Below are positions 10,536 to 23,225 of a DNA stretch of 64,000 bases, piece after piece. Below the pieces are notes generated by a model, which ran no database searches, was not told the origin of the DNA, and was given only the letters and a program-made list of their open reading frames with translations. Numbering within the stretch: position 1 is the stretch's first letter; every line of letters starts with the position of its first letter. The DNA comes from Atherix ibis (Eukaryota; Arthropoda; Insecta; Diptera; Athericidae), in NCBI GenBank assembly GCA_958298945.1, contig OY282605.1:7091811-7155810 (forward strand), given 5' to 3'. Position numbers and translations under genes: made by a program.

Positions 10536-11806
10536 CGAGGGTCATTCAACAAGTACTTAGCCTCATCGCCCGATGGAACTGCTGTCACAAAAGAAATTTA
10601 CCATCGTGCAGTACATTCTTTTAGTAGCCTACTGTCAAAGTTTCAGTCGATTCCCTTCATTAGTTTTGTTTTGAGAGCCTTTGAAAGCGAGCGTGTCGGT
10701 CGGTTGCACAAAAATGGAAAAAGAACAATATCGTGCGGTGATTAGATTCTTGTTTTTGGAAGGGAAATCAAAGATCGCTTGGATGCTGTGTATGGTAACT
10801 CTTCTCCTTCGATGGCGACCGTCAAGAATTGGTTCAATGACTTTGTTCGTGGCCGCACGTCGGTTTTTGATGAGCCACGCCCAGGTGCCCCGAAAACGGC
10901 TGCTACGGAGGAAAACGTTTAAAAAGTCCACGATCTCGTGTTGGCAGACCGTCGACTGAACGTTCACGAGATAGCTGTGACTGTGGGCATCGCAGTAGGA
11001 ACGGTGCATCATATTCTACACGAAAAACTGGGCATGAGAAAGCTGTCGGCGCGATGGGTGCCGCGTTTGCTCACACCGGAAAACAAGCGCAACCGTGAGA
11101 CCATATCGGCAACGTGTTTGGCGCTGTTTCAGCGTAATCCAGCGGAGTTCTTGCGTCGTTTCGTGACCGTCGACGAAACATGGTACACACCAGAGACCAA
11201 GGAACAGTCGAAACAGTGGACTTCACCCGGCGAACGTGCTCCGAAGAAGGCGAAGACTGTTCGATTGGCCGGAAAGGGGATGGCCACCGTTTTCTGGGAT
11301 TCACAAGGTGTGATCCACATCGATTACCTCGAGAAGGGTAAAAAAATCGCAGGGCGCTACTATGCTGACTTATTGGGCCGATTTGACGTCGAATTGAAGA
11401 AAAAGCGGCCCCGCTTTGCGAAGAAAAAAGTGCTGTTCCACCACGACAACGCGCCGGCTCACACCTCCGCCGTCGCCATGGCCAAATTAGTCGAATTGCG
11501 CTACGAATTGCTGTCCCATCCACCGTACTCTCCAGATTTGGCCCCCTGTGACTACTTTTTGTTTCCAAACCTGAAAAAATCACTCGCCGGGAATAGATTT
11601 GGGTCGAATGAGGAGGTCATCGTCGCCACGGAGGCCTATTTTGCTTCCCTCGAGAAAATGTATTTTTTTGGACGGGTTAAAAAAGTTAGAGCATCACTGG
11701 GCCAAGTGTATCAAGCTTGAAAGATATTACGTGGAAAAATAAATTGCCACCTTTCAAAAATTTTCGTTTTTCTTTTGTAGGCTAAGTACTTGTTGAATGA
11801 CCCTCG
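10536..11806 (+). mobile_element. Mariner A, copy 1 (complete ends)
   Basis: The 1271-bp element is flanked by TA at 10534-10535 and 11807-11808. Its termini are perfect 28-bp inverted repeats beginning CGAGGGTCATTCAACAAG. It contains one broken transposase. A second copy lies at 44684-45881. TA target sites and such ends are standard for mariner. Confidence 0.93.
10714..11742 (+). pseudogene. Mariner A transposase, copy 1 (broken)
   Basis: This is a DD34D transposase that cuts and reinserts its own element. It starts MEKEQYRAVIR at the ATG at 10714. WFNDFVRGR and the helix-turn-helix region VHEIAVTVGIAVGTVHHILH are visible. The catalytic block runs VDETW, DYLEKGK, FHHDNAPAH and YSPDLAPCDYF. 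Lesions: a short deletion with frame change just after LFLEG (about 10760); a TAA at 10920-10922 where copy 2 suggests Lys; loss of 9 bases (IHW) right after DETW; and an extra base near 11668 that shifts the C-terminus. The three catalytic Asp remain, but the protein cannot be made intact. Confidence 0.9.
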
Positions 11807-11808
11807 TA

Positions 11809-12355
11809 CCTATCAAAAATTATTTTACAATGTTTTTCGTAAAATCGGCCATTATGTGCACGTTTATTTAAATTGAGTACCATAGATGAAACGAACTGTT
11901 GGCATCTTTTAAAATTTCGAAACAAAGTTGCCAGGCAACCAGAACCACGACCTGCAAAAGCCAAACTTAATTACAACAACTGAGAAATTTCGCAAACGAC
12001 GATCGTTGCCTCTACGTGAAAATATTTGCTATGGCAGCCCTGGTTAGGTGTTCGAGTTGTTCAATTTCGACAGACTTCGTACTGTTTGAAAGTAAACTGC
12101 TTGACCAGATGACCGGAGGCACATCCACCAATGAATTTAACGACACGCTTAATGGTATGATTTGCCATAGCGGGGAGAAGAATGATAAAAAATCCGCATG
12201 GCTCGGTCTCTTTCCTACTGACCTCTAACAAGGATGGTCATAATTTGAATACGAGAAAAATTTTAAAAAAAAATTAAACGCAAATAATTAAGAAATTTGA
12301 AGAAAAAGAAAATTAAATAGTTTTTTTGATTAATTGACTAAAATTGTGAAAATGT
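11809..12355. other. No gene seen
   Basis: AT-rich flank of mariner A. Short frames on both strands lack motifs. Confidence 0.45.
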
Positions 12356-12359
12356 AAAC

Positions 12360-12437
12360 GTTTGAATTTCCTTAACATTTGAAGTGTGTTCTTTTTTTTT
12401 TGAAAAGAAATCATATCACTCTTATTTGAAAACCTAT
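12360..12437 (+). mobile_element. Solo end of an H-family element
   Basis: GAATTTCCTTAACATTTGAA, a T-tract, and GAAATCATATCACTCTTATT followed by GAAAACC match the reverse complement of 46785-46855, the 3' end of the H1 element. Only the end survives. Confidence 0.55.
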
Positions 12438-13067
12438 ATATGTATATATGTATATTGTATTTAAAAGAAATGTTACATTATAGAAATATAGAAAATTTCA
12501 GATCAATTATAATAGTTTCAAGAGAAATAGTAAAAATGCAAATTTATCTTAGATTGTGCAAATGTTAAATAAAATAAAACTTAGAATAAAAAAATTAATT
12601 TACAATTGGATTTTATCAGAATAATGAAAATTAATCTATTTAAATTAGATGAGAAAAAATATATAATTTTTGTTTTAATTGAATCCTCTACTCTCGTTCC
12701 AGTACCTCACCATCCTGGTTCATCCATAGTTTTGTAGGTCGCCATCCGAATAGGGGCACTTCACACATCTAACCAGAACTGCTAAGAGCGGAAAGTAGCA
12801 TGACTGTTAGTGATCAACTCAACCTGATCACCCACATGGCTGGCGATTGCTTCCTCTCTTCAATACGACGCCTTCCTGCGTTTTTTTTTCTCCTTTTCTC
12901 AGTTTCATTCTTTTCCGCATTATTTTCGCGACTGATTTTTTCCTCTTAAATTTATACAGAGTGGACCAACTTGGACTGACTGATTTAAAATTCATATAAC
13001 TTTTTTATTTTTTTATTTTTTTTGCAGATTATAAAGAATCTCCATTGTAATCGACCTGTTCACAAGC

Positions 13068-13225
13068 TATGATCCGTCTGTGTCTACTCGTAGACGTGCT
13101 ACTCAATTGGGCATCTCCAGAACATCGCTACGATCCATTTTAAAACTTGATCTGAGGTTGTTTCCATACAAAATTCAATTGGCTCAAAAGTTATTGCCTA
13201 GGGATGGAGCACAACGGCTACAATG
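13068..13225 (+). pseudogene. Transposase HTH fragment (PYKIQ type)
   Basis: The reading frame DPSVSTRRRATQLGISRTSL is followed by RSILK and FPYKIQLAQKLLPRDGAQR. This matches the second helix-turn-helix of a large IS630/Tc1-like transposase group in which (H/F)PYKIQL.Q.L...D..(R)R is typical. No catalytic domain follows and no termini are visible. Confidence 0.6.
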
Positions 13226-13279
13226 CCAAAGTTGGCCCACCCTGTCTTTCATATCTATATTTTCCCTCTCCCTCTAGTA

Positions 13280-16200
13280 TACGTTAATACCCCTTTCGAT
13301 TGGGAAATATTTACTCTTCGGAGGCTTCCCAAGTAAAATAAAAATCCCTTAACCGGCATGATAAATGTATTCGTTATGTTCGGGCGATAGTGGAAATTTC
13401 TGAAAAAGAACCAGTGGAGTTCACCGTTACTGCAAATATGCTGACCATCAAATAATCAAGCATGCCTGTCACTCGCTCATCTACTCCCAAACAGGTAACG
13501 AATAAAGGTTATCCCTCCTTTCTTCCAAACTTAAACTACAGAGCATAACATATTCAACAAGTGTTGAGGATAAGTTCAGGACTCATAATGAACTTTTGTT
13601 TGTTTTTTTTCTTTTAAAATATTTTTTTTATTAATATTTCTGCAAAGGACTAAATGAAGTTGGAATTTTTCTCTTTACAAAAAAAAACTGCCGCTGTACA
13701 AAACTTTTCATGGTATCAAAAATAATAAAGAAATTAATAAAATATTTACATACATATACACGTATGCATACAAAAACTGTAGGATTTAATAATCAAACCA
13801 AAACATGAAGATTGCAGCACAATTTTTGCACTCTTTAATTTTGGCACGGAAATATTCCCGCTTTGCTTAACAGACATTAAAGCTGTTTTTTTTTTGAATA
13901 GAAAAGGGCGAAAAAGAAACTCTACACAAAAAGGGGAGACATCTTGATCCGTTTTTTAAATATGAAGAAAAAACACACCAAAATTCACTATACTTTTATA
14001 ACATTAGATTTTTTTTTGTTGATTTAAAATAAAGTCAAACAGGCTTTAGGGTATTTTGCAACTTTTCAATTGAGTTCATTTTCGTTAGTTTTTTTGTTAA
14101 TTATTTAATTTGAGTAAAAAATATCTTTTTATTTTCTACCTAAATTAAGAGATACAATTTGTCTTTTTGGTTAAATACATAAATTTAAAAAATGTAAAAA
14201 CTTTAGCTACAGTAAATTATTTGAAAAAAAAGAAAATTATTTGCCAAAAGGTTGATAAAAATGTGTTTTTTTTTCTTTTTTAAAATAAACAACTTTTTTT
14301 TTAAGTTTTTACTTAGTTTAATAAACAAACATCTAATAAATCTGCCAAATGTCCTTCACATACGCATGCAAATAGATAAAATATTTTCTTCAAAATAAAC
14401 TACAATAGATAAAATTTGACCTCAATTTTAAAACAATAACGCCATCTATTTATAACGCACTAACGCCATCTATTGTATCCATCAAAAATGTCGCAAAATA
14501 TAACTCAAATTTTGTTTATTTTCTTTGCATTAAAAAGAGAGAAACTTATTGGAGGTTAGTATGTAGTTTTTGTACTCATTGGAAGAATGTTTTTCTTATA
14601 AAAATCTACACTCTGAGTATAGATATTTATCACCAAATACACCCTTTATTTAAACACTTGTTTTCAATGAATCGATGCCCTTAACGAAGGACAGTGGAGA
14701 TAGCAATATTCATCCTCAATACACTTCTAAAGAAATGAATTGTGTTCGCATAATAAAATTATAATAAAAATCTGATCCTAAATGTACACTTGTACTGCTA
14801 ACACCATCTATGATAATTATTTGTACCCATTAAAATTTTTCAATAATAATTCTATTTTTGTCTATATTTTTTTTCCCCTATTCTCGAACATATCTATTTT
14901 GCTCGTTTTATGACATGACATGTTAATCAAAAGAAAAAATAAAGATCTATCGTTATAGAAAGTTTGCTCGTCTTCAACATGATTTATTATCACTGAAATA
15001 GAAGTCTGCCTTCTTATAAACACTTGTTACTTCAAATGTAAGATTTTCACTCAGACTTTTCTTAAAAGACAATTTGTCATATTTTACACATATTTAAATT
15101 TTCATGTTGACTTTTATTTTTATTTATTAAAAAAAAACATTTATTTTTATTCAATATTTTATAAATACTGACAAAATTTTTGTCACGATAATTTTTGTTA
15201 AAAAAATGAATAATTTTTAAAAAATATTTTTTTCGTAAAATATTTTATAGTCGAATTTTTATTTATTATTTAATCATTGTTTTTTGTTTATTTTAAAACC
15301 AAGTTTTTAATCATAAAAAAAAATTAAACTACACTTATTTGGATTATTTTTATTATTATAGAAAATAGGTTTAATACCATTCAAAAGTAAACAGCTGTTA
15401 TTGTTTAGTAGAATTTTATAAAAGAAAATTTGTCAATTTTTTAGAAATAAAATTTTTTAATCAAACTATTATTATCAGTTAATGTTATTGCCTATTTAGA
15501 CTAGAAATTTCATCAATTATTTTATCACTCAAATTTTATGAATTTAAATTTAATAAAAAAAAAAAATTCCGTATTTAATGTTATTTTCTTCCAAAAAATA
15601 ATTTCATTATTAATTTTTTAAAGAAAATTAATCACTTTTAAACACCGGAAGTCATTTATAATATATAATTTCCAAGAAAATATGTTACGAAAAATTTCTT
15701 TCAGACTCTCCCCTGTACTGAATGAACACTGAAATGGAACCAAACAGATTTTTCAACTTATTACAGAAACCATTAATAATTTTTTTAAACATTTTATTCC
15801 ATCTAATTAAAATTAAAATTTATCGTATTTATAATATTTTATAACTTTGAATAAAAACTGAACGGAAATAAAAAGTTCCTAATCAAACTGTGGAGTAAGT
15901 ACACTTTTACGATTTACACTCGAATTAAACCAAATCGATTATAATTTTTTATGATTATTATCCTCCGACCAGGACAAAATACGTACAAATATGAGTGATT
16001 TTTTGTTGTGGTTTTTTTTTAAATCAACGAACAACGAATAGAAGAACGTATGATGAATGAGGAACAATAAAATTTCCGATACGATACAGCATTCCACGAC
16101 CGGCAGAGTGAAACTGAATGCCGTTAAAATATAATTTTCTCAACTGATAGCTGGCACCACCAAACATAAACCATCCCCCTTAATAAGCTTAGCACACTAC

Positions 16201-18060
16201 TGCCAGCTTTACATAAAATCATGAGAGAAAACTTACATGAGAATAATCATCCCCGAAGAGTCTCAATTTTCAATACAACCTTAGAAAAACAGTAAACAGT
16301 CAGTGTCGGGGAGTGCACACTTTTTCACGAGTACAGTTTTATACCGGAAAGAGAGCCGGTGCAGAGAGTTTTTGTGCACAGGAACTTGATAGGGTGAACA
16401 ACATTTAAATGAGAAGTTCTTCGAGAATAGGTGGTTCCTGGTGCTATTCTGCCACCCTAGAAAGCTCAACCAGTGCGCTTTGGCGACTTGTTGTTAATAC
16501 TAGTTAGTATTTTGGTACTAGTGACGGTGGTTCATTTTATGGGTACTAGTAATAGTGGTTAGTATTATCGGCACTAATGTACATCTGCTTTAATACCCGG
16601 AAACGCGATTACGAGATTCTCTTTTAAGGAAGCTGTCTCGTCCATGATGGCAAGTGAATGCGATCGAATTTTGATGTTTCCATTTTGAATGGCATACCAA
16701 CATGTGTATTTTGCTTGATGGTGGTCGTATGACCACTAAACGAATGTTAACCAAATCATATACACTTCGAAAACATATTCCCGAAAAGGCTTTCAAAGTA
16801 GTTATCAGGATATAATTTGAAATTTTCAACAATTCCTATACCATATGCTGTTGTCTTTTCAAGCTTATAAGAAGAACAAAATCTTTAAGAAAAATAATTG
16901 AAACAAAATAATCACTACTAAATCATGTTATCCATTTTAATCTTCAATCCCAACCACCATTCCTCCCATCGTGTGTATAGTATCGCTAGCCAAGTAAAAA
17001 CCGTTCACCATTGATGGTGTCCATTCGAAAGCATGTGAATCTTATCATTTTAACATATAAATAAAGAAGAAAACTTCCAACCCCAATGTGTGTTATAGTT
17101 GGAAAATAATAAAATGAGTACACGGATTCAAACCGTTTTTGGGGTTTTCCATATTTTCATCCTACTCACTTCGATTACTGAGATGGTAATTTTTTTGTTC
17201 TTCGCAAAATTAAAAAAGAAAAAAAAGAAAACCGACAATTATGTACAAAAGTTTCTCAATATGGTAGAATCTTCCCTGAACATCATTGTGTACTGTACAA
17301 TCCCCATATAAAAGTATCATTATTGCTCCTAGAAGCAAAAAAAAATCCTGTTTCAATGTTTTTATCCTTTCCAGATGGTTTGCCATTTGCTGTTCCTCTT
17401 CCCATTTTCACCTACACACACTTCAGATACGAAAGAATATTTCTTCGGTGTAGATTATCTTGGCAAACAGGAAATGATACCGTTTTGATGGAAATATCTC
17501 TCCATTTCGCAGACCCCATGTTCCTCACTTTCTAGCCACCAAACCTCGATGGCGCCCATTTTTATGACAATCGAGCTGAAATTGTTTTACAATATGTCAG
17601 AAATAGTCGTATTTGAGGGATTTCAGTTTCAGACATCTGGGCTCTCACTTGACAATATGTAATTGATTTCATATAAAAAGAAAATATTCCATTTTATACA
17701 TTGACATGCATACATCCATTATCCTGTTTATCTTCTTCTTATTTTTACGATATTAACGGCAATATTTAACCAGAGAGCAAATTTTCCAATTTTTTTTAAA
17801 TTTATTTAAACATATTTAAGATATGATTTTGAATTTATTCAGTTCATTAAACTGATTAAACGACTGCTTTTGTTTCCGTCTGATACCACATTAAGTACCG
17901 GCACCATATGTTCATAATTATTACTCTTACCTTATGTAGAGACCATTGAGAGTTATTATATCAGAAATTTGGAGAAAATTTACGAGTGTTATGCTTTTAA
18001 ACTCTTTGTATAAAAAAAAGATACTTTAGTAGTTAGATAATTATTGCCTTGAAACTTTTG
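13280..18060. other. Long AT-rich region without recognisable genes
   Basis: About 4.8 kb of poly-A/T-rich sequence. Notable only are two copies of TAACGCCATCTATT (around 14438-14475) and a short degenerate repeat around TACTAGT at 16497-16585. No supported coding region, RNA gene or transposon end was found. Confidence 0.5.
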
Positions 18061-18089
18061 CTTTAATGTGAGCAGACACACAATTTGTA

Positions 18090-19680
18090 TTTGTTGGTAG
18101 TAAAGGTTTCAAAATTATGCGATTTCTGTCCCTGAAAGTCTAAGCCATACGAATTGGATTCTGAGTTATTATAAAATTTTAACAATGTAATCAACACAGC
18201 TCGCTACATAATTATGCTCGATTACGAAAAGATATAGTTTTTTGGAAAATTATTCAAAAGTCTATTCTTTATTTGTTGTCAGTTAAAGAACAAAATCAGA
18301 TCTGAATTATTATAAAAAATTGAAGCAGCATGTCTACAGTAACAATTTTTCTAGATTGTGAGCAAATATAGGTTTCTAAGAAATTACTCACAATATCTAT
18401 TCTTTATTTGTTGTTACTTAAAATACCAATTTAGATCTGAATTGTTCTAAAAAATTGAAGCAGCCTGTCTACAGTAACAATTTTGCTCGATTGTGAGCAA
18501 ATATACAATAGTTTTCTAAAAAAATACTCAAAATATATATTTTTTATTTGTTTTCACTTAAAATACTAATTTATATTTTCATTGTTCTGAAAACTTAGGC
18601 ACAATGGCTACAGTAAAAGTTTTGCTCGATTATGAGCAAATATAGTTTTCTGAAAAATTACTCAAAATATCTATTGTTTATTTATTGTTACTTAAAGTAC
18701 CAATTTAGATTTGAACAGTTCTAAAAAATTGAATACTAATTTATATTTTCATTGTTCTGAAAACTTAGGCACCATGGTTACAGTAACAATTTTGCTCGAT
18801 TATGAGCATATATAATTTTCTGAAAAATTATTCAAAATATCTATTTTTTATTTGTGGTTTCTTAAAATACCAATTTAGATTTGAATTGTTCTAAGCAAAT
18901 TGAAGCAGCATAGCACAGTAACGATTGTGATCGATTATGAGCAAATATAGTTTTCTGAAAAATTACTCAAAATATCTATTTTTGATTTGTTGTTACTTAA
19001 AAACCAATTTATATTTTAATTGTTCTACAAAATTGAGGCAACATGGCTACAGTAACAATATTGCTCGATTGTGAGCAAATATAGTTTTCTGAAAAATTAC
19101 TCAAAATATCTATTCTTTATTTATTGTTAATTAAAATACCAATTTAGATTTCAACTGTTCTAACAAATTAAAGCAGCTCAGCTTCAGTAACGATTTTGCT
19201 CCATCATGAGCAACAAATTTTCTGCAACAATACTGGATTATCTACTCCCTATTTGTGGTTACTTAAAATACGAATTGAGATTTGAATTGTTATGCGAAAT
19301 TTCAGCAACATTGCAGTAGTGAAAATTTTGCTCGAGTTTAAGCAACAATTTTTTTATAAAAATACTTAAAATTTTCTGTCTCAAACGGTCTATTATTAAT
19401 TGATGATAATTTTAAATACATATTAATTTTCGAAATGTTAAGCAAAATTTCAGCAACATGAAAATAGTGACAATTCTGCTCAGTAATAAGCAACAAGTTC
19501 TTCTGCAAAAATATTGTACAAAAGAAAATATTCTGTTTCAAACGTTTTATTATCTATTAATAGCCACTTAAAATATATATTGAGATTTTAATTATTATGC
19601 ATAATTTGAGTAAAATGACTGCAATGACAATTCTACTTGATTATGAGCAACAAATTTTAAAAAAAAAAAAATATATACAA
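18090..19680. repeat. ~135-bp tandem satellite, about 11 units, with internal hairpin
   Basis: Successive units carry AAAATA.CAATTTAGATTTGAA, TTGAAGCAGCATG.CTACAGTA and TTGCTCGATTATGAGCAA. Anchoring on the last motif gives positions near 18351, 18486, 18628, 18798, 18930, 19068, 19199, 19331, 19477 and 19637, a spacing of mostly 131-146 bp with one 170-bp interval containing a partial internal duplication. TTGCTC...GAGCAA is a 6-bp inverted repeat kept in most units. Units on the right are more diverged. Confidence 0.85.
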
Positions 19681-22600
19681 AATTATTCTATGCTGATAAG
19701 TTGGTGCAAACTTTCATATTTTCCATTTGGCAACCTGTAAATGTGTGGGGTACTTTTTAGGGAATCAAAACATCCATAATGGCGATAATCTCATTAGAAA
19801 AGAAATTTTGGATAAGGTGACATTCCGATAATAGATGAGCGACAATCAATCAGTTGATAGGCACATACGATGGGCATATAGGAAAAAGGGCTTACTCTGA
19901 AAACGAAATTATGTGTGAGAACCTAAAACCAAACGCAATACAGCTCCTGTTGTTGAGCACGTTCTGTCAAATATTGTTAAGAATAGAATCAATCGATAGG
20001 CAAAGAATGGCTTCCAGGGTTGGTTCTCGGGACTGTTATCCCGATTGCCTACAGCTCATCATAATACGAAGCTTCTCTAAAAGGGAATGTGCAACAATAA
20101 AGTTTATAATATCATTTTCGAGAAGTACTTTTATTCCAAGAAAATTTACGTACATTCTTTTATGTTCTTTTATTGAAATGATAAAACTTCACAAAATATA
20201 TTGCAAAACTTTGGTGAATTTTCAAAAAATGTTCATAAAAAATAAAACTAAAAAATGTTTCAATAAAATTTAATTAAAAAAATACCAATTAAAAGCACCA
20301 ATTTTTCTGGTAAATATTTAAAATGTGAAAATTTCTTTTCAATATCAAGTAATCAAATTTAATTATCGATAAAAGCAAGTTGCAAAGGAAACGAACCCAA
20401 TTTGACTCTGTTTAATTTTTCAGAAACAGAACAGCAGAATCATCTCAATTTCTTGATCATTTCGAATAATATAAAAAATGAAATCGAAACGGTAAATATT
20501 GTGCAAAATCATATAAATTTTTACTCAGCTTTAATGGGCTTATTCGAGAGTATTTGACACAGAAACCTAACCCCAACCATGAATCTTTGTCGCACTCATC
20601 TACAGAGCCGAAAAGTTAAGCTTTTCGAATTGAATGCAAATCGGATGGACGTATTACAAATTTTTCGTATGTATTGTGGATGAAAAAGCAGCAAAGTGGC
20701 TGAACTGCGGCGAATGGAAAATCCGATAAAGGAAAGCATGAATGAACCAATAAGTAGACAGGCGGGTTAGCTTCTGGACTGTGATGCCATCTTATTAAGT
20801 ATTCAGGAGTGCAAGTTGATAACTGCTTACTGTCACTTCAAACGTCATTTGTCATGTGCTTACGTAGGCAAGTCGCGATGTCAAGCCCCAGAGTGTGGGG
20901 GGTACAGATAGTTACAATGGTCGACTTTTCAATACGTAATGAGATCAAAATGCTTACAAAGTTTCTACAATGCCGCTGCTCCCGGAAACCTCTTGCCATG
21001 AAAAGCCTTGCTCTAGATCGTCCCAACTCTTTTGAAAAAAAAAATCGAACTTTAGCTAACATTCTCTGAAGTTAACTCGATTCGACCTGCATTCGCTTCG
21101 ACGAGCAGAATTTACTGACAACAATAACAGCAACAACAACAAAACAATACAAAAACATACGAAATGGAAAAGTTTTCCTTCTGCTTAATCGTAACGCTAA
21201 TGCATTGGCACGAACTGAAGGAAACTTTCCTTTTAGCAAGTTTGCGTTCGTTTCCTTGGGTTTGTGAGCTGCTAGCTATCAAGTTCAGCTTAAAATGCCT
21301 CTCCACCAAAACAACAACCCTTTTAACTCTTCTTCACATACTTGCTCATAAATTCTAACATTTTTCAGCATTTATTCTTGTTGCTTCTTGAACGTTATTC
21401 TGTTGGCCAGCGTTTTACGTTTTTGGTTTTTTTTTCTCTTGATTTGAACAAAATTTTCCCAAGAATCCAAAGCCACTTAATTTCCGTTAGGATGCCAATA
21501 AATGTTCAAGTCAAAATGTATGCGGATTTAATATGGCTTCGTAGACTAATTACAACATTTCCCAAATGAGAAGCAACTAGCTGCCGGCAGACACTGCAAA
21601 AGAGGAGGGTTAGCCAAGTGAACGGTTGGATTATCGCTCATTTACCAGTCTGACGTTGTAAGTGAATTAAGTTTCAATCGATCCACAGCCATATCCGATT
21701 CACGTCCACCCGATCCCAACCATAGGACTGACTCTATCGAGGAGTCGGGAGAACTCTACAACACCAGGAATACAAAATATGCTCTGTTCGTACACTTTGC
21801 ATAATAATGAGAAACTAAGGACGAATGAGCATACACGTCTGCTGATTATGAATGCGTGACAAACTATAGTGAAGAATGGATTATTCGCCGACAGATCAGA
21901 TCGTATCATGGAGAAACGGTTGGAAGAAAAAAAACGTGAAAAATAATAGAATTTTATGATTATTGCTCCTTGAAAGTTCGTCACAATAATTCCGCTCTCT
22001 TGTTTTACAATTCAAAAGAAGTAAATTGAACCAATGATTTATGGCGTTTTGTCATATTCAATTTCAAAGAATCCTGAACAGTTTTGCAATTCAAATTGTA
22101 CCAATTTTTTTTTTTTTGCATGGAATTCAAACTATTTTGTTAGTTTCTGTCCATTTGAGTTTTACTCTATACAAAATTATTAAAATAAGAGAATTGATAC
22201 TAAAATTGTACAATTGTTAACAATTCAGAAGTAAAGAGAAAGTCCTCCTGTGCCAAAAAATTACCAAAGTTCTACACTTGAAAAAATTGATTGCCGTTTG
22301 GGCAAAAACTACCAAATCAATAACAATAAAAGACCAAAGAACACGACAACATTTTAAATACACTTATTCCCCGATTTGCACGGTTTTTAAATAACGGGCG
22401 ATTTTTTAATTCCGTTCGCATGGTAACAGTGGTGCAGCCATTTTTTAATTCCATTCCATTCCAAATTTCATTTATTCCACTATGCCAATCTAAAAATGGG
22501 GGATTCCCTCTTTCTGTTCATGTGATTCAGTGCGGTAAATTTTTAAAAGCACCAAGGTGTATCCTATTATGATTTTTTTTGAAATTTTATATTTACTGAT

Positions 22601-22690
22601 TAGTGATAAACATTAAAAAAAATTTCCAGCATTTTTATAATTTAATGCTAAAAGAAATTAAAAGAAATCAAATGAAAAAAAAATTTACAC
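19681..22690. other. No gene supported
   Basis: Mixed AT-rich DNA. Stretches at 20830-21070 and 21100-21560 have somewhat higher GC and short open frames, but no domain, splice pair or repeat family was recognised. Confidence 0.4.
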
Positions 22691-22704
22691 AATTTAGAAT
22701 TTTT

Positions 22705-23010
22705 GAATGTTAGATCGTCTACGTCAATGGAGAAAGAGTAACAGATTTTGCTAAACTTTATTCAATGAATGAAGCTACAATAAGAACTGTAAGAAAATAT
22801 TAAGACTCTATTAGAACAAGTGTAGCAGCTGGATCTTATGCGAATATGAGCACAGCTTCATACATAAGAGATGTTGTAATGGAAAAAAAATCGAAAAAGC
22901 AATAATGATATGGATAGAAGACACAACTGAAAAGCGGATTTCAATTGATACCAATACAATTACAAATAAGGCTTTGAAGATTTATGGAAAAATTGAGAAT
23001 CATTTGAAAA
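22705..23010 (+). pseudogene. Pogo/Tigger-type transposase remnant (CENP-B-like HTH)
   Basis: The plus strand reads VNGERVTDFAKLYSMNEATI then RTVRKY, a stop, DSIRTSVAAG and SYIRDVVMEK. After a 2-base shift it continues MEKIEKAIMIWIEDTTEKRI with TNTITNKALKIY. This is the order seen in the two CENP-B-like DNA-binding domains of pogo/Tigger transposases (VRDIK..., MEKAL.IWIEDQ, KAL.L). The catalytic DDE domain is absent. Confidence 0.65.
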
Positions 23011-23225
23011 GAAGCTGCCTTTTTCTTTGCTGAAATTATTTCCGCTAATTCCTACTTCAATGTTGACCAGTTCGGATTATTTCGGGAACAAAATGCCACA
23101 ACGAACCTATTTGGGTAAAGTTTACAAATCAGCTAGTCATTTGACAGATGTCAAATGGCCTGTCTTTTGACATATGTCAAATGTACAATATGTGTCAAAC
23201 GTTTTTATTAGATTACGATTTGCCT

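Noticed and set aside
10714..11742. Functional mariner A transposase
   Set aside because: A TAA at 10920, at least two frame changes and loss of IHW after DETW make an active product impossible.
18090..19680. CRISPR array
   Set aside because: Repeats are long, AT-rich and adjacent without unique spacers of constant length. The host is an animal.
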